The position numbers and the translations under genes are program-made. 51,301 bases of DNA, taken from assembly GCF_002994005.1 (NCBI RefSeq), contig NZ_POSN01000006.1:1-51301 (forward strand). Direction: 5' to 3'. Positions 1 to 9,849 of this stretch are shown here, one piece after another. The notes below the pieces were generated by a model that saw only the letters and a list, made by a program, of their open reading frames with translations, was not told the origin of the DNA and made no database searches. Position 1 is the stretch's first letter. Each line of letters starts with the position of its first letter. This stretch comes from Apilactobacillus quenuiae. GTDB taxonomy: Bacteria; Bacillota; Bacilli; Lactobacillales; Lactobacillaceae.

Positions 1-1278
1 AAAGTGAAAGATTTATCTTTTAATAATCCAGTTGATGATATTAATGAAATAGTTAAATATATGATTAGAACTGGAAAACCTGCATATATTACCTTACCTA
101 TAGATGTTGCTAAAATTCCTGTTAGTAAAAAAATAAAAGAAAATATTCCTGAAATATTAGACAAAAAAATAAGTGTAAGAAATGACAACAAAAAATTAGT
201 AAATAAACTTGTTTCATATTTAAATACAGCACAAAAACCAGTAGTATTAGTTGGACATGAAATTAAAAATTTACAACTAGGCAAATATGTAGAAAAATTT
301 ATTAAAGAAAATAAAGTTCCATTCACTGATCTAGCTTTGGGGAAATGTGCTGTTAATGAAGGATTACCTCAATTTATAGGTACTTATAATGGAGATTTAT
401 CTGATGAAAGCATTAAAAAAGTTGTAGATTCATCAGACTTGATTTTATCATTAGGTGCTAAGTTAACGGATTTTGTTACTGCAATGTTTACACAAAGTTT
501 TGATGAAAGAAAAATGATTTCTCTAAATAATAATATTATTAGTGTATTTGGTGAGAGCGAAAACTATATGGATTCTTATGATTTTAGGGAATGCATATCA
601 GAACTTTCAAACAAAAAGTTTAATAATAATTATATTTTTGACAAAAAAATTGAACAAAATAATTTTAAATTAACACCTACTAATAAACCATTAACTCAGG
701 ATTTCTATGACAAAGCTTTAGTTAATAGTTTAAATCAAGGAGAAACATTAGTAGCAGAATCAGGTACATCTTTTTCTGGATTATCACCAATGAATCTTGG
801 AAATAGTGTAGATTTTGTAGGTCAACCACTTTGGGCATCAATTGGTTACAGTTTTCCTGCGATGATTGGTAGCCAATTAGCAGATAAAGACAGTCGTCAT
901 ATTCTATCGACAGGTGAAGGTTCCTTACAACTTACTATTCAAGAATTAGGAATGTTATTAAAAAAACACTTGAATCCAGTTGTTTTTGTTATTAATAACA
1001 ATGGTTATACAGTTGAAAGACTCATCCATGGTATGAATGCATCTTATAATGATGTACCAGAACTTAACTATACTCTAATGCCCAAAGCTTTTGGTGCAAA
1101 CAATGATCAATTTTTAACTTATAATGTTAATACTGAGATAGATTTAATTAATGCATTAAAGGAAGCTTCATTGAACAAAGATAAATTCATATTAATTCAA
1201 GTTAATATGAAATATAATGATGCTCCTGCATCTTTAGCACAATTGGGAGAAATGATTTCTAACAAAAACGGAAAATAA
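1..1278 (+). CDS. 2-oxoacid (pyruvate/indolepyruvate-type) decarboxylase, 3' part across the plasmid join
   Basis: This is the C-terminal 425 codons of a 557-residue thiamine-diphosphate decarboxylase whose start lies at 50607. The first base of the window falls inside the gene. The family converts a 2-oxoacid (pyruvate, branched-chain or indolepyruvate) to the aldehyde and CO2 in the cytoplasm. The ThDP/Mg motif is seen as GEGSLQLT followed about 25 residues later by NNNGYTVE, whose Glu matches the active-site Glu of pyruvate decarboxylases. Full length fits bacterial PDC/KdcA/IPDC enzymes (about 550 residues). Substrate cannot be fixed from sequence. It converges on the biosynthetic operon and is separated from it by a strong hairpin, so a metabolic link is only possible. 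Confidence 0.9.
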   Translation, partial: KVKDLSFNNPVDDINEIVKYMIRTGKPAYITLPIDVAKIPVSKKIKENIPEILDKKISVRNDNKKLVNKLVSYLNTAQKPVVLVGHEIKNLQLGKYVEKFIKENKVPFTDLALGKCAVNEGLPQFIGTYNGDLSDESIKKVVDSSDLILSLGAKLTDFVTAMFTQSFDERKMISLNNNIISVFGESENYMDSYDFRECISELSNKKFNNNYIFDKKIEQNNFKLTPTNKPLTQDFYDKALVNSLNQGETLVAESGTSFSGLSPMNLGNSVDFVGQPLWASIGYSFPAMIGSQLADKDSRHILSTGEGSLQLTIQELGMLLKKHLNPVVFVINNNGYTVERLIHGMNASYNDVPELNYTLMPKAFGANNDQFLTYNVNTEIDLINALKEASLNKDKFILIQVNMKYNDAPASLAQLGEMISNKNGK

Positions 1279-1298
1279 TTCTTCATTATTAATGCAAT

Positions 1299-1348
1299 AA
1301 AGGTTCTAAAATTATCAGATTAATATCTGATAATTTTAGAACCTTTTT
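1299..1348. terminator. Terminator between decarboxylase and biosynthetic operon
   Basis: A perfect 22-bp stem with a 4-base loop (arms 1299-1320 and 1325-1346) is followed by T residues on the plus strand. It ends the decarboxylase transcript. The minus side has a weaker T stretch and may also stop the converging operon that ends at 1528. The 180 bases between the hairpin and 1528 hold nothing I can name. Confidence 0.88.
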
Positions 1349-1527
1349 GTATATTACGGTCCCTATTTTTTAAAATTTTAAATTATAACTATATAAAAAC
1401 AAAGATGAAATAGTTTGCTGCCTATGTCATCTTTATTAATTAATGTGGTTGAATATAATTGGAAAATAAATGTATGCTTTCACAAACATGGTTTGATTAA
1501 CAACAAACTTATTATTAATATATAATT

Positions 1528-3021
1528 TTATTTACGAATAATCTTTCCCGAAGTAGTTCTTGAAAAATCATGTTTCATAAAAATAGGTTTAGTAATTCTT
1601 TCAAATAACAATAAACTTTGATTTAAAGTCTTTATATAATCTAATATTATGTTTTTATTAGCATTAGGAGCCCAAATTTTGGCCACTATCCTATCGTTGA
1701 TTTCACATATAACACAAGCTTCAATTTCTTTACATGCTAGTAATTTATCTTCCAAGTCTTCCGGAGAAACATTTTCCCCATTACTTAGTATAATTAAATT
1801 TTTTTTACGTCCAGTTAGATACAAATGATTATCGCTAATGTAGCCTAAATCGCCTGTTTTAAACCAACCATTTACAATTTTGCTATTAGTTAACTTAGCC
1901 TCACGGTAGTATCCCCACATTAAAATCTTACCTTTAACTAATATTTCTCGATCTTTGATTTTGATCTTGCAATACTTGTTAATTATTCCCACTGATGTAT
2001 CTTGTTGTCCAATCCCCAAACTAATTACTGGACCACATTCAGTCATACCATATCCATTAAATAATTGAATGCCTAAGTTCTTAAATAATATTTTCAAACT
2101 GTTATTTAAAGTGGCTCCACCAGAACAAATACGATATACATTGCCGCCTAAACAAGCTCGTGCTTGTTCAATAATATTTTCATATTTCTGTATATCGCCA
2201 GATCTTTTTTGTTCTAAACGCTCTATTTGGGGTACTTGGCGTTCTATTAATCGCTTAAAATTAATGACACCTCTAGGTACAGTTAAAATTTGCGTTGGTT
2301 TAAAATTTTTTAAATCTTGTTGAAAATTAAAATAATTATGACTTAAAAATAATTCATGTCCATTTTGTAAGGACGTTAATAAAAAGGACGTTAAAAAGAA
2401 AATATGATGATTAGGTAAGAAAGTATACATTTTTTCTTTAGTTTTAAGTTCTCTGGTGGTGTTAATAAAATCAATATTTTTTAAAATAGATTCATTTGAT
2501 AGCATAACTGCATGTGGTTGACCATTAGTACCTGAAGTAAATACAATTTCTGCAATATCTGCTAAGTTATTCTCATTATTTTGAAATTGATTTTCATCAA
2601 TTTTTAGATTGCTTACATCCTGCACCTTTATAAGAATGTTGCTTTTTTCTGGATGCAACATTGTAGTTGTTGCAGTATCTGTGACTAAAGTTAATGTAGG
2701 CTGGATAAATTTCAAACGTTGCTGGATTAATTTTTGACTTAATTGATAATCAATTGGAACCGCAATGTTGCCTGACAATAAAATACCAAGATAACTGCTT
2801 ACCCATTGGTAAGTTGTAGATCCAATAATTGCTATTTTTTGTTTAGACTTTGTCGTTTTAAGTTGAATTAATGTTGCTATTTTTAGTGCCTGATGTAAGG
2901 CTTGTGCATACGTTTTATTTACATAATGTTGCTCTTCATAATAGGAACAGAACGTACGATTATTATATTTCAGCATATAATCTTTAATATATGTTCCAAG
3001 ATTTGATTGCTTTAATAACAT
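1528..3021 (-). CDS. Acyl-AMP ligase / fatty acyl-ACP synthetase
   Basis: An ANL-superfamily adenylating enzyme of 497 residues. It carries FTSGTNGQPHAVML (ATP loop), YGMTECGP, the hinge region TGDLGYIS, and the C-terminal catalytic lysine in TSGKIIRK. It should activate a carboxylic acid as acyl-AMP and pass it to a carrier. The free ACP gene directly upstream in the operon is the obvious acceptor, so the pair probably loads the fatty acid starter. ATG at 3021 lies 7 bases after the ACP stop codon; an in-frame GTG at 3042 overlaps the ACP gene and is an alternative start. Last gene of the operon. Chain length cannot be read from sequence. A CoA ligase is possible, but the ACP partner argues against it. 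Confidence 0.82.
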   Translation of the reverse strand: MLLKQSNLGTYIKDYMLKYNNRTFCSYYEEQHYVNKTYAQALHQALKIATLIQLKTTKSKQKIAIIGSTTYQWVSSYLGILLSGNIAVPIDYQLSQKLIQQRLKFIQPTLTLVTDTATTTMLHPEKSNILIKVQDVSNLKIDENQFQNNENNLADIAEIVFTSGTNGQPHAVMLSNESILKNIDFINTTRELKTKEKMYTFLPNHHIFFLTSFLLTSLQNGHELFLSHNYFNFQQDLKNFKPTQILTVPRGVINFKRLIERQVPQIERLEQKRSGDIQKYENIIEQARACLGGNVYRICSGGATLNNSLKILFKNLGIQLFNGYGMTECGPVISLGIGQQDTSVGIINKYCKIKIKDREILVKGKILMWGYYREAKLTNSKIVNGWFKTGDLGYISDNHLYLTGRKKNLIILSNGENVSPEDLEDKLLACKEIEACVICEINDRIVAKIWAPNANKNIILDYIKTLNQSLLLFERITKPIFMKHDFSRTTSGKIIRK

Positions 3022-3028
3022 GGTACAC

Positions 3029-3253
3029 TCAACTTCTTTCACTAATCTTTCGCTGAACTAAAATATTTAAATCATTTACCGTTTGAATATTTTGGTACTC
3101 ATCATAGTTAATTTGAATATTAAATGTTACTTCAATATCATGAATCAAACTAACAACTTCCATAGAATATAAACCCAAGTCCATAATTAGATTTGATTGT
3201 AGAGTGATGTTTTTAGGAGTATATTTAGCAATCACTATATTTAATTTTGTCAT
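3029..3253 (-). CDS. Free-standing acyl carrier protein
   Basis: A 74-residue carrier protein. The phosphopantetheine serine is in the motif MDLGLYSMEVV, and the surroundings have the usual acidic helix (LIHDIEVTF). Its ATG overlaps the stop codon of the malonyltransferase (TAATG), so translation is coupled. Lying between the malonyltransferase and the acyl-AMP ligase, it could carry the fatty acyl starter or malonyl. I favour the starter because the KS protein already has its own ACP. Confidence 0.85.
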   Translation of the reverse strand: MTKLNIVIAKYTPKNITLQSNLIMDLGLYSMEVVSLIHDIEVTFNIQINYDEYQNIQTVNDLNILVQRKISERS

Positions 3254-4185
3254 TACAATACCTCATGGTGCATGATAAATTTATCTAAGACATTAAGATC
3301 ATAAATACTCTTTGTGCAAAAAACATGGCTTTGTGGGTTAATTTGTTTTACTAATTTAGTTAAAACATTTCCTGGTCCCACTTCAATAAATACAACTTCT
3401 TCTGAACTTTGTTCAATCATGGCTTTAATACTTTTATACCAATTAACCTTTGAAATCAATTGATTGCTTAGTTCTTGCCGGATATTATTCGCACCTCTAA
3501 TAATATCGGCATTAATATTACTAACTAATGGAATGTTAATATCCTTAAAATTAATTTTATTTATATATTCTTTTAATTTGACGTTATTAGTCATTTGTAA
3601 AATACAGTGAAAGGCTCCATTAATAGGCAATAATTTCACTTTCACTTGATCATTTGCTACAAACTGATTTTGTATTTTGTGTAAAACATCTTTATTGCCT
3701 GCTAATACAAACTGATCATTAGAATTTTGTATTACAATTTCGACAAAACGTTTTTCTTTTTTACATAATTGATTTAAGGCGTCTTCTTGCATACCTGAAA
3801 TAGCTAGCATTCCTTCATTATTTACAGAATTGTTAATAATTTCAGTTCTATGGATGAGAAAACTGAAGAAGTCTGTGTTACTAATGTAGCCTGCTGCACA
3901 CATCGCTGTAATTTCACCTAAACTATGTCCCATAAAAGTCTTAATGGCTAATCTGGGATATTTATTGGTCAGATAGTTAAAAATCGCCAAAGAATGTACT
4001 GCTAAGGTTAATTGAGCATTAGCAGGATTGAATACTTCTTTGCTCTGGTTAATTTTCATTAAATCCATTTTTAAAAAATTACTTGCTTGGGTATAAACCT
4101 GTTCAATATCATGAAAAATCTTCAATCCATTAAACATTCCAATGTGTTGGCTACCTTGCCCTGGAAACATGAAAACATATTTCAT
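3253..4185 (-). CDS. Malonyl-CoA:ACP transacylase (trans-acting AT)
   Basis: A FabD-like acyltransferase of 310 residues. It has the N-terminal FPGQGSQHIGM oxyanion region, the catalytic serine in GHSLGE, a downstream GAFHC histidine, and a late EVGPGNVL motif. It should move malonyl from CoA to a carrier protein. The neighbouring PKS protein (KS-ACP-TE) has no AT domain, so this enzyme probably serves it in trans. It follows the PKS gene by 12 bases, in the same direction. The ATG at 4185 has an AGGAGGG-type site just upstream, overlapping the 3' end of the PKS gene region. Confidence 0.88.
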   Translation of the reverse strand: MKYVFMFPGQGSQHIGMFNGLKIFHDIEQVYTQASNFLKMDLMKINQSKEVFNPANAQLTLAVHSLAIFNYLTNKYPRLAIKTFMGHSLGEITAMCAAGYISNTDFFSFLIHRTEIINNSVNNEGMLAISGMQEDALNQLCKKEKRFVEIVIQNSNDQFVLAGNKDVLHKIQNQFVANDQVKVKLLPINGAFHCILQMTNNVKLKEYINKINFKDINIPLVSNINADIIRGANNIRQELSNQLISKVNWYKSIKAMIEQSSEEVVFIEVGPGNVLTKLVKQINPQSHVFCTKSIYDLNVLDKFIMHHEVL

Positions 4186-4197
4186 ATTAAGTCCCTC

Positions 4198-6966
4198 CTA
4201 GCTTTTAAAAGCATCAATAAGAAGTTGATCAATCATGTTACCTAATTGTTTACCTAACTTATGATTCATATAAATTGAATAATGATTGCCATTAACATAT
4301 ATAGCTTGAATGGGTTGCTGAAATCTTCTTTGCCATTTACGTTTATCTAAATATTTAATGTGCAGCTGTCGCAATAATTCCGTGTTCTCCTGCTCTTTAC
4401 AAATAAAAATTTTCATGGGCAGATTTAATTTAGCTGTTGACTGATATGTTTTTAACATTTGATGGTTAATTTTCCAAGTAGTTAAAAAGGTCTTTTTATC
4501 TTCAGCTCCAATGTGTTGAACATTTTTTAAGATTTGGCTTTGCATAATATGTTGAGCTGCTTTACTAATAGGAACATTATCAGCATAGGCCTCAATTGGA
4601 TGTGTATCTAACATTATCAATAACTGCGGTTTTATCGATTTTTGCTCCACTAATTGTTTTGCAATTTCAAACGTGATGTTCCCGCCAAACGAATAACCAC
4701 CTAAAACAAAGGGTTGATCTTTATTAATCAGTTCAATTGCATTTTTATACAATTGGGCTAACTGCTTTAAGTCATACTGTTTTACATATTCCAAATGTGT
4801 GAACGGAAAATCAATTAGAATGATATTATATGGATAATATTTATCTTGGAACATATGTTGATAGCCCATAGTTGTTCCACCAGCAGGATGAATTAAAAAT
4901 AAGTTTGGTCGACTGCCATAAAAGTCATTTAGATAGGTGATAAAATTAAACGTTTTTTTGTTTTGTAAATGTGTTTGTATTACCGATTCCAATAAATCAG
5001 AATTATTAACTTCATCTATTGAAATGTGTAAACCATATTGTTTATTAGCTCTTAGAATTCGTTCAGGCAAGCTGACTTGGGAATCAGTATTTTCGGTATT
5101 CCCAGAAGTATTTGTTGACTGAATTGATGTTTGATCTTGTATTAAACTCTTACAAAATGACATTACAGTTTCATCAGAAACCAAAAGGTCAGTCAATTTA
5201 TATTGCTTTTGAGTGACTTGATTCAAATTTTCAACTAATTCCACTAATAGGAAAGAATCTATAGGTAAATTTTTTAATTTACAGTTTTTTAAATCAATAT
5301 TATGTTCGTTAGTACAATAAGTTTCAAAAATTTTAAATATATCTTCTATTGTTTTACTATTTGGCTCACTTTTAGCTACTACTTTGGGTTCTAACCATAA
5401 TTTTTTTTCCATTAAAGGCTCTGATGGCATTTTTATTAAAGGAAACTTCTTTAATTCAAGATGTGCTCTTTTTTCGGTAGTTAAATCATAGTTATCCTCT
5501 TGATTTAACAACTTAGTATTAACTTTAAAATGTCCTAACTCATTGGAATAACTGACTTGTAGCCAACTAAGATGTGCTTGTTGGACACTTCTGAATAGTA
5601 GATTATGCAAACCACCCATAAGACTAGTAACCGTTTGGGTATCATGAATGAATGATTCAACTCTTTTTATATGTTGTTCATGTTGTGACAATCGTTTCGA
5701 AAATATCGGAACATTATATTGATATTGTTGTTTGAGATACGGAGATTTCGGTGATTTATATTGTGTAACAATTATGTGAGCATTGGTCCCACCCATACCA
5801 AAGGAATTAATGCCAATAGTTTGGATTTTTTTCGGCATTGAATTAGTCATAACTTTGATACCAGGATTAATTTGTTTTATTATTTCGGATAATTGACTAA
5901 AGTTAGCTTGTTTAGGAATAATTTGTTTGTTTAGCATCCAAATGGCTTTTAGTAAACCTAAACCTGCTGAAATTGTATCTAGATGTCCAAAATTAGCTTT
6001 AGTCGATCCCACTACTAATGGCTGACTAGGAAAGGCTTGTTTTAGACTAGTGGCTTCAATTGCATCACCAATTTTAGTTCCTGTACCATGCAATTCTAAA
6101 TAATCGATTGTATGTTTATCTATACCTGCACTTTGATATGCAGTATTAATAGCCTTTAACTGTCCAGTAACTCCTGGTGCCGCATATCCAGACTTAGTGT
6201 CTCCATCATTTGAAACCCCTATTCCATTAATTGTACATAAAATTTGGTCATGAGCTTTTTGAGCATCCTTTAATGTTTTTAACGCAATGACAACTACTCC
6301 ATTACCTGGGACCATACCATCAGCATCATTGTCAAATGGTCTACAAGTGCCAGCTTTAGAAAAAATGCTATCAGGAATGTATTTATAACCGTTTTCTGCA
6401 TTTGCAATGATATGCGCTCCACCTACAATGGCCATCTTTAAACGATTAGCTTTTAAATCTTCACAGGCATAATATAATGCAGAAGCAAAGCTAGAACAAG
6501 CTGAAGAAATATTGGCACTGATACCACCAAAGCCAAATTTATAAGAGGTTTTAGAAGCAGCTGTATCTGGAATATTATTCAAATATGTGGAATACGATAG
6601 GTTATCGTTAGAGCTTATATTTTTCATTAAATAATCACTAGCCGACATGGCTGAAAAAACACCTGTTTCCTTCAACAAACTGGAATTATTTCTCAAGCCA
6701 TACTCAGTAATCAGTTTCCAAACATTGACCAAAAAGCGTCTATGTTGCGGATCCATGTTTTTAATTTCTGAATCAGAAAAGCCAAAATACTCAGCATCAA
6801 AGTTTTTATAATCATTTAAAAGATAACAACAATTGATGTTATTTGATTTCCTTTGCTTGTTAAAGCGTTTAATTGTATCTTGACCATTATTGAAAATATC
6901 AGTCAAGTCTTTATCATTATTAACTTCAGGCAATTCATATGAACATCCTATAATCGCGATTTTCAT
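4198..6966 (-). CDS. PKS protein: KS-ACP-thioesterase, no AT
   Basis: A 922-residue polyketide synthase. The ketosynthase is at about 1-400, with the catalytic triad visible: Cys157 in SSACSSF, His293 in ELHGTGT and His328 in NFGH. A linker of about 140 residues follows. The ACP is at about 540-612, with carrier Ser571 in LPIDSFLLVEL. A thioesterase is at about 680-920, with Ser759 in GGYSFGG, Asp787 in LDTHP and His895 in GNHYS. There is no AT, KR, DH or ER. One decarboxylative condensation with malonyl and then TE release fits formation of a tetramic (pyrrolidinedione) ring, as in RtcK of reutericyclin; this role is inferred. It starts 2 bases after the adenylation gene's stop codon. Confidence 0.88.
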   Translation of the reverse strand: MKIAIIGCSYELPEVNNDKDLTDIFNNGQDTIKRFNKQRKSNNINCCYLLNDYKNFDAEYFGFSDSEIKNMDPQHRRFLVNVWKLITEYGLRNNSSLLKETGVFSAMSASDYLMKNISSNDNLSYSTYLNNIPDTAASKTSYKFGFGGISANISSACSSFASALYYACEDLKANRLKMAIVGGAHIIANAENGYKYIPDSIFSKAGTCRPFDNDADGMVPGNGVVVIALKTLKDAQKAHDQILCTINGIGVSNDGDTKSGYAAPGVTGQLKAINTAYQSAGIDKHTIDYLELHGTGTKIGDAIEATSLKQAFPSQPLVVGSTKANFGHLDTISAGLGLLKAIWMLNKQIIPKQANFSQLSEIIKQINPGIKVMTNSMPKKIQTIGINSFGMGGTNAHIIVTQYKSPKSPYLKQQYQYNVPIFSKRLSQHEQHIKRVESFIHDTQTVTSLMGGLHNLLFRSVQQAHLSWLQVSYSNELGHFKVNTKLLNQEDNYDLTTEKRAHLELKKFPLIKMPSEPLMEKKLWLEPKVVAKSEPNSKTIEDIFKIFETYCTNEHNIDLKNCKLKNLPIDSFLLVELVENLNQVTQKQYKLTDLLVSDETVMSFCKSLIQDQTSIQSTNTSGNTENTDSQVSLPERILRANKQYGLHISIDEVNNSDLLESVIQTHLQNKKTFNFITYLNDFYGSRPNLFLIHPAGGTTMGYQHMFQDKYYPYNIILIDFPFTHLEYVKQYDLKQLAQLYKNAIELINKDQPFVLGGYSFGGNITFEIAKQLVEQKSIKPQLLIMLDTHPIEAYADNVPISKAAQHIMQSQILKNVQHIGAEDKKTFLTTWKINHQMLKTYQSTAKLNLPMKIFICKEQENTELLRQLHIKYLDKRKWQRRFQQPIQAIYVNGNHYSIYMNHKLGKQLGNMIDQLLIDAFKS

Positions 6967-6968
6967 AG

Positions 6969-8660
6969 TTATTCCTTTCCTATAATTGAATGCTTACTTT
7001 TAAATTCATCAATACTTTGATATTGAAAAAGATCTACTACTGTTAAAGCTGGATTAAATTTAAACATATCGTTCAATTCACTACATAGATCAATTAAATC
7101 TACAGATGATAAGCCCAGTTCCATAAAAGACCGTTTTCGATTATAGTTCTCAAAAAGATTCTTTAAGTTCAAATAGTTAATTAAAAAATTGTCAAATTCA
7201 TCATTATGTTGCTTTAAAGACTTAACACTTCTAGGATACAAAATAATATTTTGTAATTTTTCTTCATCGATTTTGCCATTTTTATTAGTAGGAAAGGAAT
7301 TTAAACGAATAAATTTATGCGGCATCATGTATGTTTCTAAAAAGTTCTCTAAAGTCTGTCTAAATAATGCTAATTGCTGTGGGGAAAAACTGGATGCCAC
7401 ATAAAAACAATAAATATGCCCCGTAAGGAAAATACATTTAACCATTTTTAACTCTGTATGGGTTTCAATAATTGTTTCGATCCCTGATAATTCAACTCTA
7501 TGACCATTCACTTCTACTTGTGAATCTTTACGGTATAAATATTGAATGTTTCCATGCTTATCATACTTACCAAAATCACCAGAATAATATGTGGTTTGCA
7601 GAAAATCAAAATGATGCATCGTTGCTTTGACGTTGTTGAGATACCCAAAAGCAACCGTAGGACCAGCTACAACAATTTCTCCAGAGGCTTCACTACGAAG
7701 CCCCTTATCATTAACTAAATAAACATTGTCTTTGAACAATCCCTTCCCAATATTTGAAGAATTCGAATTGTCAAAGTCAATGTCAGTAATTTTATGGATA
7801 GTAGCATGAATTGTTACTTCCGTTATGCCATATAAGTTAAAAAAGCTAATTTGATGTTTATATTTTTTATAAATTGCTTTTAATTTGTTGTAATCTAGTT
7901 TTTCACCACCAAAAAGAATGTGATCAATCTTACCTAAATTAATTTTATCCAAATAAGGATAAAAGTTCATAAAAACAGATGGGGTCTGATTAATCACATT
8001 CACATGATGTATATCTATTAAATTAGTTATTTTATCAAATTCAAAGGGCTTAACTTTATCGCCTAATAAGACTAAGTTATCACCATAGCATAAAGGAGCA
8101 AAAATTTCCCAAATGGAAAAGTCAAATTCAAAGGAATGTAAGTTGATCCAAACTTTTTGGCTTGTCTGTTTAAAAGTTGGAGTCAATCCTTGTAGCAACA
8201 TATATAAATTTTTATGCTTAATTTCGACGCCTTTAGGTTTACCAGTAGTCCCCGAAGTAAAGATAATATAGGCCCCATTATTACTATCAAATGGGGGTAA
8301 AACATTAGTTTTTTCCAATGGCATTAGTTTATTATTAACCATTAGATCATTATTTGAAGACAGACTAATTTCAGTACTTGAGGATAAGATTTGAGCTATA
8401 GAGCTCTTTGTAGTATTTGAAGCATGTTTGTTAATAGGTACATAACATTTTCCAGCTAACCAAATCGCAAGTATTAATTTTAAGGTTTTTGTATTACTCT
8501 CCGCGTTTATTAAAATATATTTATCTTTGATATTAACTAATGTTTGTGCCAAATGTTCTGCTTCAATAACCAACTCAGCCACATCGAATTTTTGATTATC
8601 TTCAATGACGTATTGGCTCGCTTTGGGAATCTTTTTTATAATGGCTAATAAGTTATTCAT
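6969..8660 (-). CDS. NRPS adenylation-carrier (A-PCP) protein, predicted Thr
   Basis: A 563-residue two-domain protein. The adenylation domain (about 1-470) shows FTSGTTGKPKGVE (A3), FEFDFSIWEIF (A4), NLYGITEVT (A5), YYSGDFG (A7), a QVEVNGHRVEL stretch (A8) and Lys463 in NGKID (A10). The carrier domain (about 485-555) has Ser519 in LGLSSVDL. Aligning by eye to GrsA, the pocket reads D-F-W-N-L-G-L-I-H-K. The known threonine code is DFWNIGMVHK, so Thr is predicted, with three conservative changes. It has no condensation domain of its own; that is the next gene upstream. Reutericyclin uses Leu, so the product here should differ. Confidence 0.88.
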   Translation of the reverse strand: MNNLLAIIKKIPKASQYVIEDNQKFDVAELVIEAEHLAQTLVNIKDKYILINAESNTKTLKLILAIWLAGKCYVPINKHASNTTKSSIAQILSSSTEISLSSNNDLMVNNKLMPLEKTNVLPPFDSNNGAYIIFTSGTTGKPKGVEIKHKNLYMLLQGLTPTFKQTSQKVWINLHSFEFDFSIWEIFAPLCYGDNLVLLGDKVKPFEFDKITNLIDIHHVNVINQTPSVFMNFYPYLDKINLGKIDHILFGGEKLDYNKLKAIYKKYKHQISFFNLYGITEVTIHATIHKITDIDFDNSNSSNIGKGLFKDNVYLVNDKGLRSEASGEIVVAGPTVAFGYLNNVKATMHHFDFLQTTYYSGDFGKYDKHGNIQYLYRKDSQVEVNGHRVELSGIETIIETHTELKMVKCIFLTGHIYCFYVASSFSPQQLALFRQTLENFLETYMMPHKFIRLNSFPTNKNGKIDEEKLQNIILYPRSVKSLKQHNDEFDNFLINYLNLKNLFENYNRKRSFMELGLSSVDLIDLCSELNDMFKFNPALTVVDLFQYQSIDEFKSKHSIIGKE

Positions 8661-8676
8661 GGCAAATTAAGCTCCT

Positions 8677-9849
8677 TTATAATTCTGTTGTTAAATCCAC
8701 ATTTAAACTATTCATATTGTCATGGATTTTTTTACAAAAAACATTAAAAGTGGATTTGGAATATAATTGTGTTTCAATCGTTAATTGGTTTAGATCATCA
8801 TAAGTGATATGAATTTCGGTTACTGAATTCATATTTAATATTCTTGTTTTAGTTTTAGTCTGCTTATTTTTATTATTAGGATAGTACGAAAACGTTACAT
8901 TAAAGGGAGCATATTTAGAAAAGTTACTTGTAAAATCAAAATGGCTATATTTTAGATTCATATATAATTGTTGTTGTACATCGTTTAAAATTTGTTCGCT
9001 ATGCTCCACCTCATTTCGCTTAATTATTATAGGCATAATATTTACAAAACAAGATATTAGCTTGCGATTAGTTAATTTTCGATTAGGAACGGGAACTCCA
9101 ATCATAAGGCGATCTATATTAGTCATTTCAAAGATGGCCTTGGCAAGTGCAACAAGCACAATTGCCGACCTCAGATTAGGTTGTTGGTTAGCTAAAATAA
9201 TTTCTCGTTGATCACATTTAAAATTACTTAAGCTTGTACTACCAATAATTACTGATGGATAAAATTCATTCTTAGTCTTTCTTTGATAGTATTTTTTTAT
9301 AGTATCTGCGTCCTTGTTATCTGCATGTATAATACTTGCTTTGATTTCATTTTGTGTTTGTTCAGAGATTGGAGTTAAGGCTTGCTGCAAAATTATTTGT
9401 TTATAAAAATCTTTTTTAAATTTTAAAAAACTATAAAAATCAAAAATAATATGATGAACTTTTACCAATAATGTATAATGATCATTTTCATACAATAATT
9501 TTAAAGCAATCAATTTTTCATTATTGAATAAATTAATAGGCATATGAAAAAAAGCATTTTTTACTTTATCAAAGTTAACATTGGCATCGTTTAAATCATC
9601 TACTGCAACATCATTTTGAGTGAATGGATTACCAGAGTTTAAATTAACGCTCTTTCCATCGTAATTAATTTTCGCACATAATTCTGGATATAAATTAATT
9701 AAACTGCAAATAGATGCAATGTTTTCTTGAACTGTGTTATTGGAATTATATTCGAAATAAAAACATAAACTGTATTTTAAATTTGCCTTTTTTTGTAACA
9801 GTTCATCTAAAAAAATTTTTTTCTGCATCGGTGTCATACATATTTTCAT
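8677..9849 (-). CDS. Free-standing NRPS condensation domain
   Basis: A 390-residue condensation-domain protein with the active-site HHxxxD motif as VHHIIFDF at about residue 132. There is no adenylation or carrier domain. It probably transfers the fatty acyl group from the ACP to the amino group of the carrier-bound amino acid, like a starter C domain; this is inferred. It is somewhat shorter than the usual 430-450 residues. The start at 9849 (an alternative Met lies four codons later) overlaps the end of the phosphopantetheinyl transferase gene by 47 bases in another frame, implying coupled translation. Confidence 0.82.
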   Translation of the reverse strand: MKICMTPMQKKIFLDELLQKKANLKYSLCFYFEYNSNNTVQENIASICSLINLYPELCAKINYDGKSVNLNSGNPFTQNDVAVDDLNDANVNFDKVKNAFFHMPINLFNNEKLIALKLLYENDHYTLLVKVHHIIFDFYSFLKFKKDFYKQIILQQALTPISEQTQNEIKASIIHADNKDADTIKKYYQRKTKNEFYPSVIIGSTSLSNFKCDQREIILANQQPNLRSAIVLVALAKAIFEMTNIDRLMIGVPVPNRKLTNRKLISCFVNIMPIIIKRNEVEHSEQILNDVQQQLYMNLKYSHFDFTSNFSKYAPFNVTFSYYPNNKNKQTKTKTRILNMNSVTEIHITYDDLNQLTIETQLYSKSTFNVFCKKIHDNMNSLNVDLTTEL

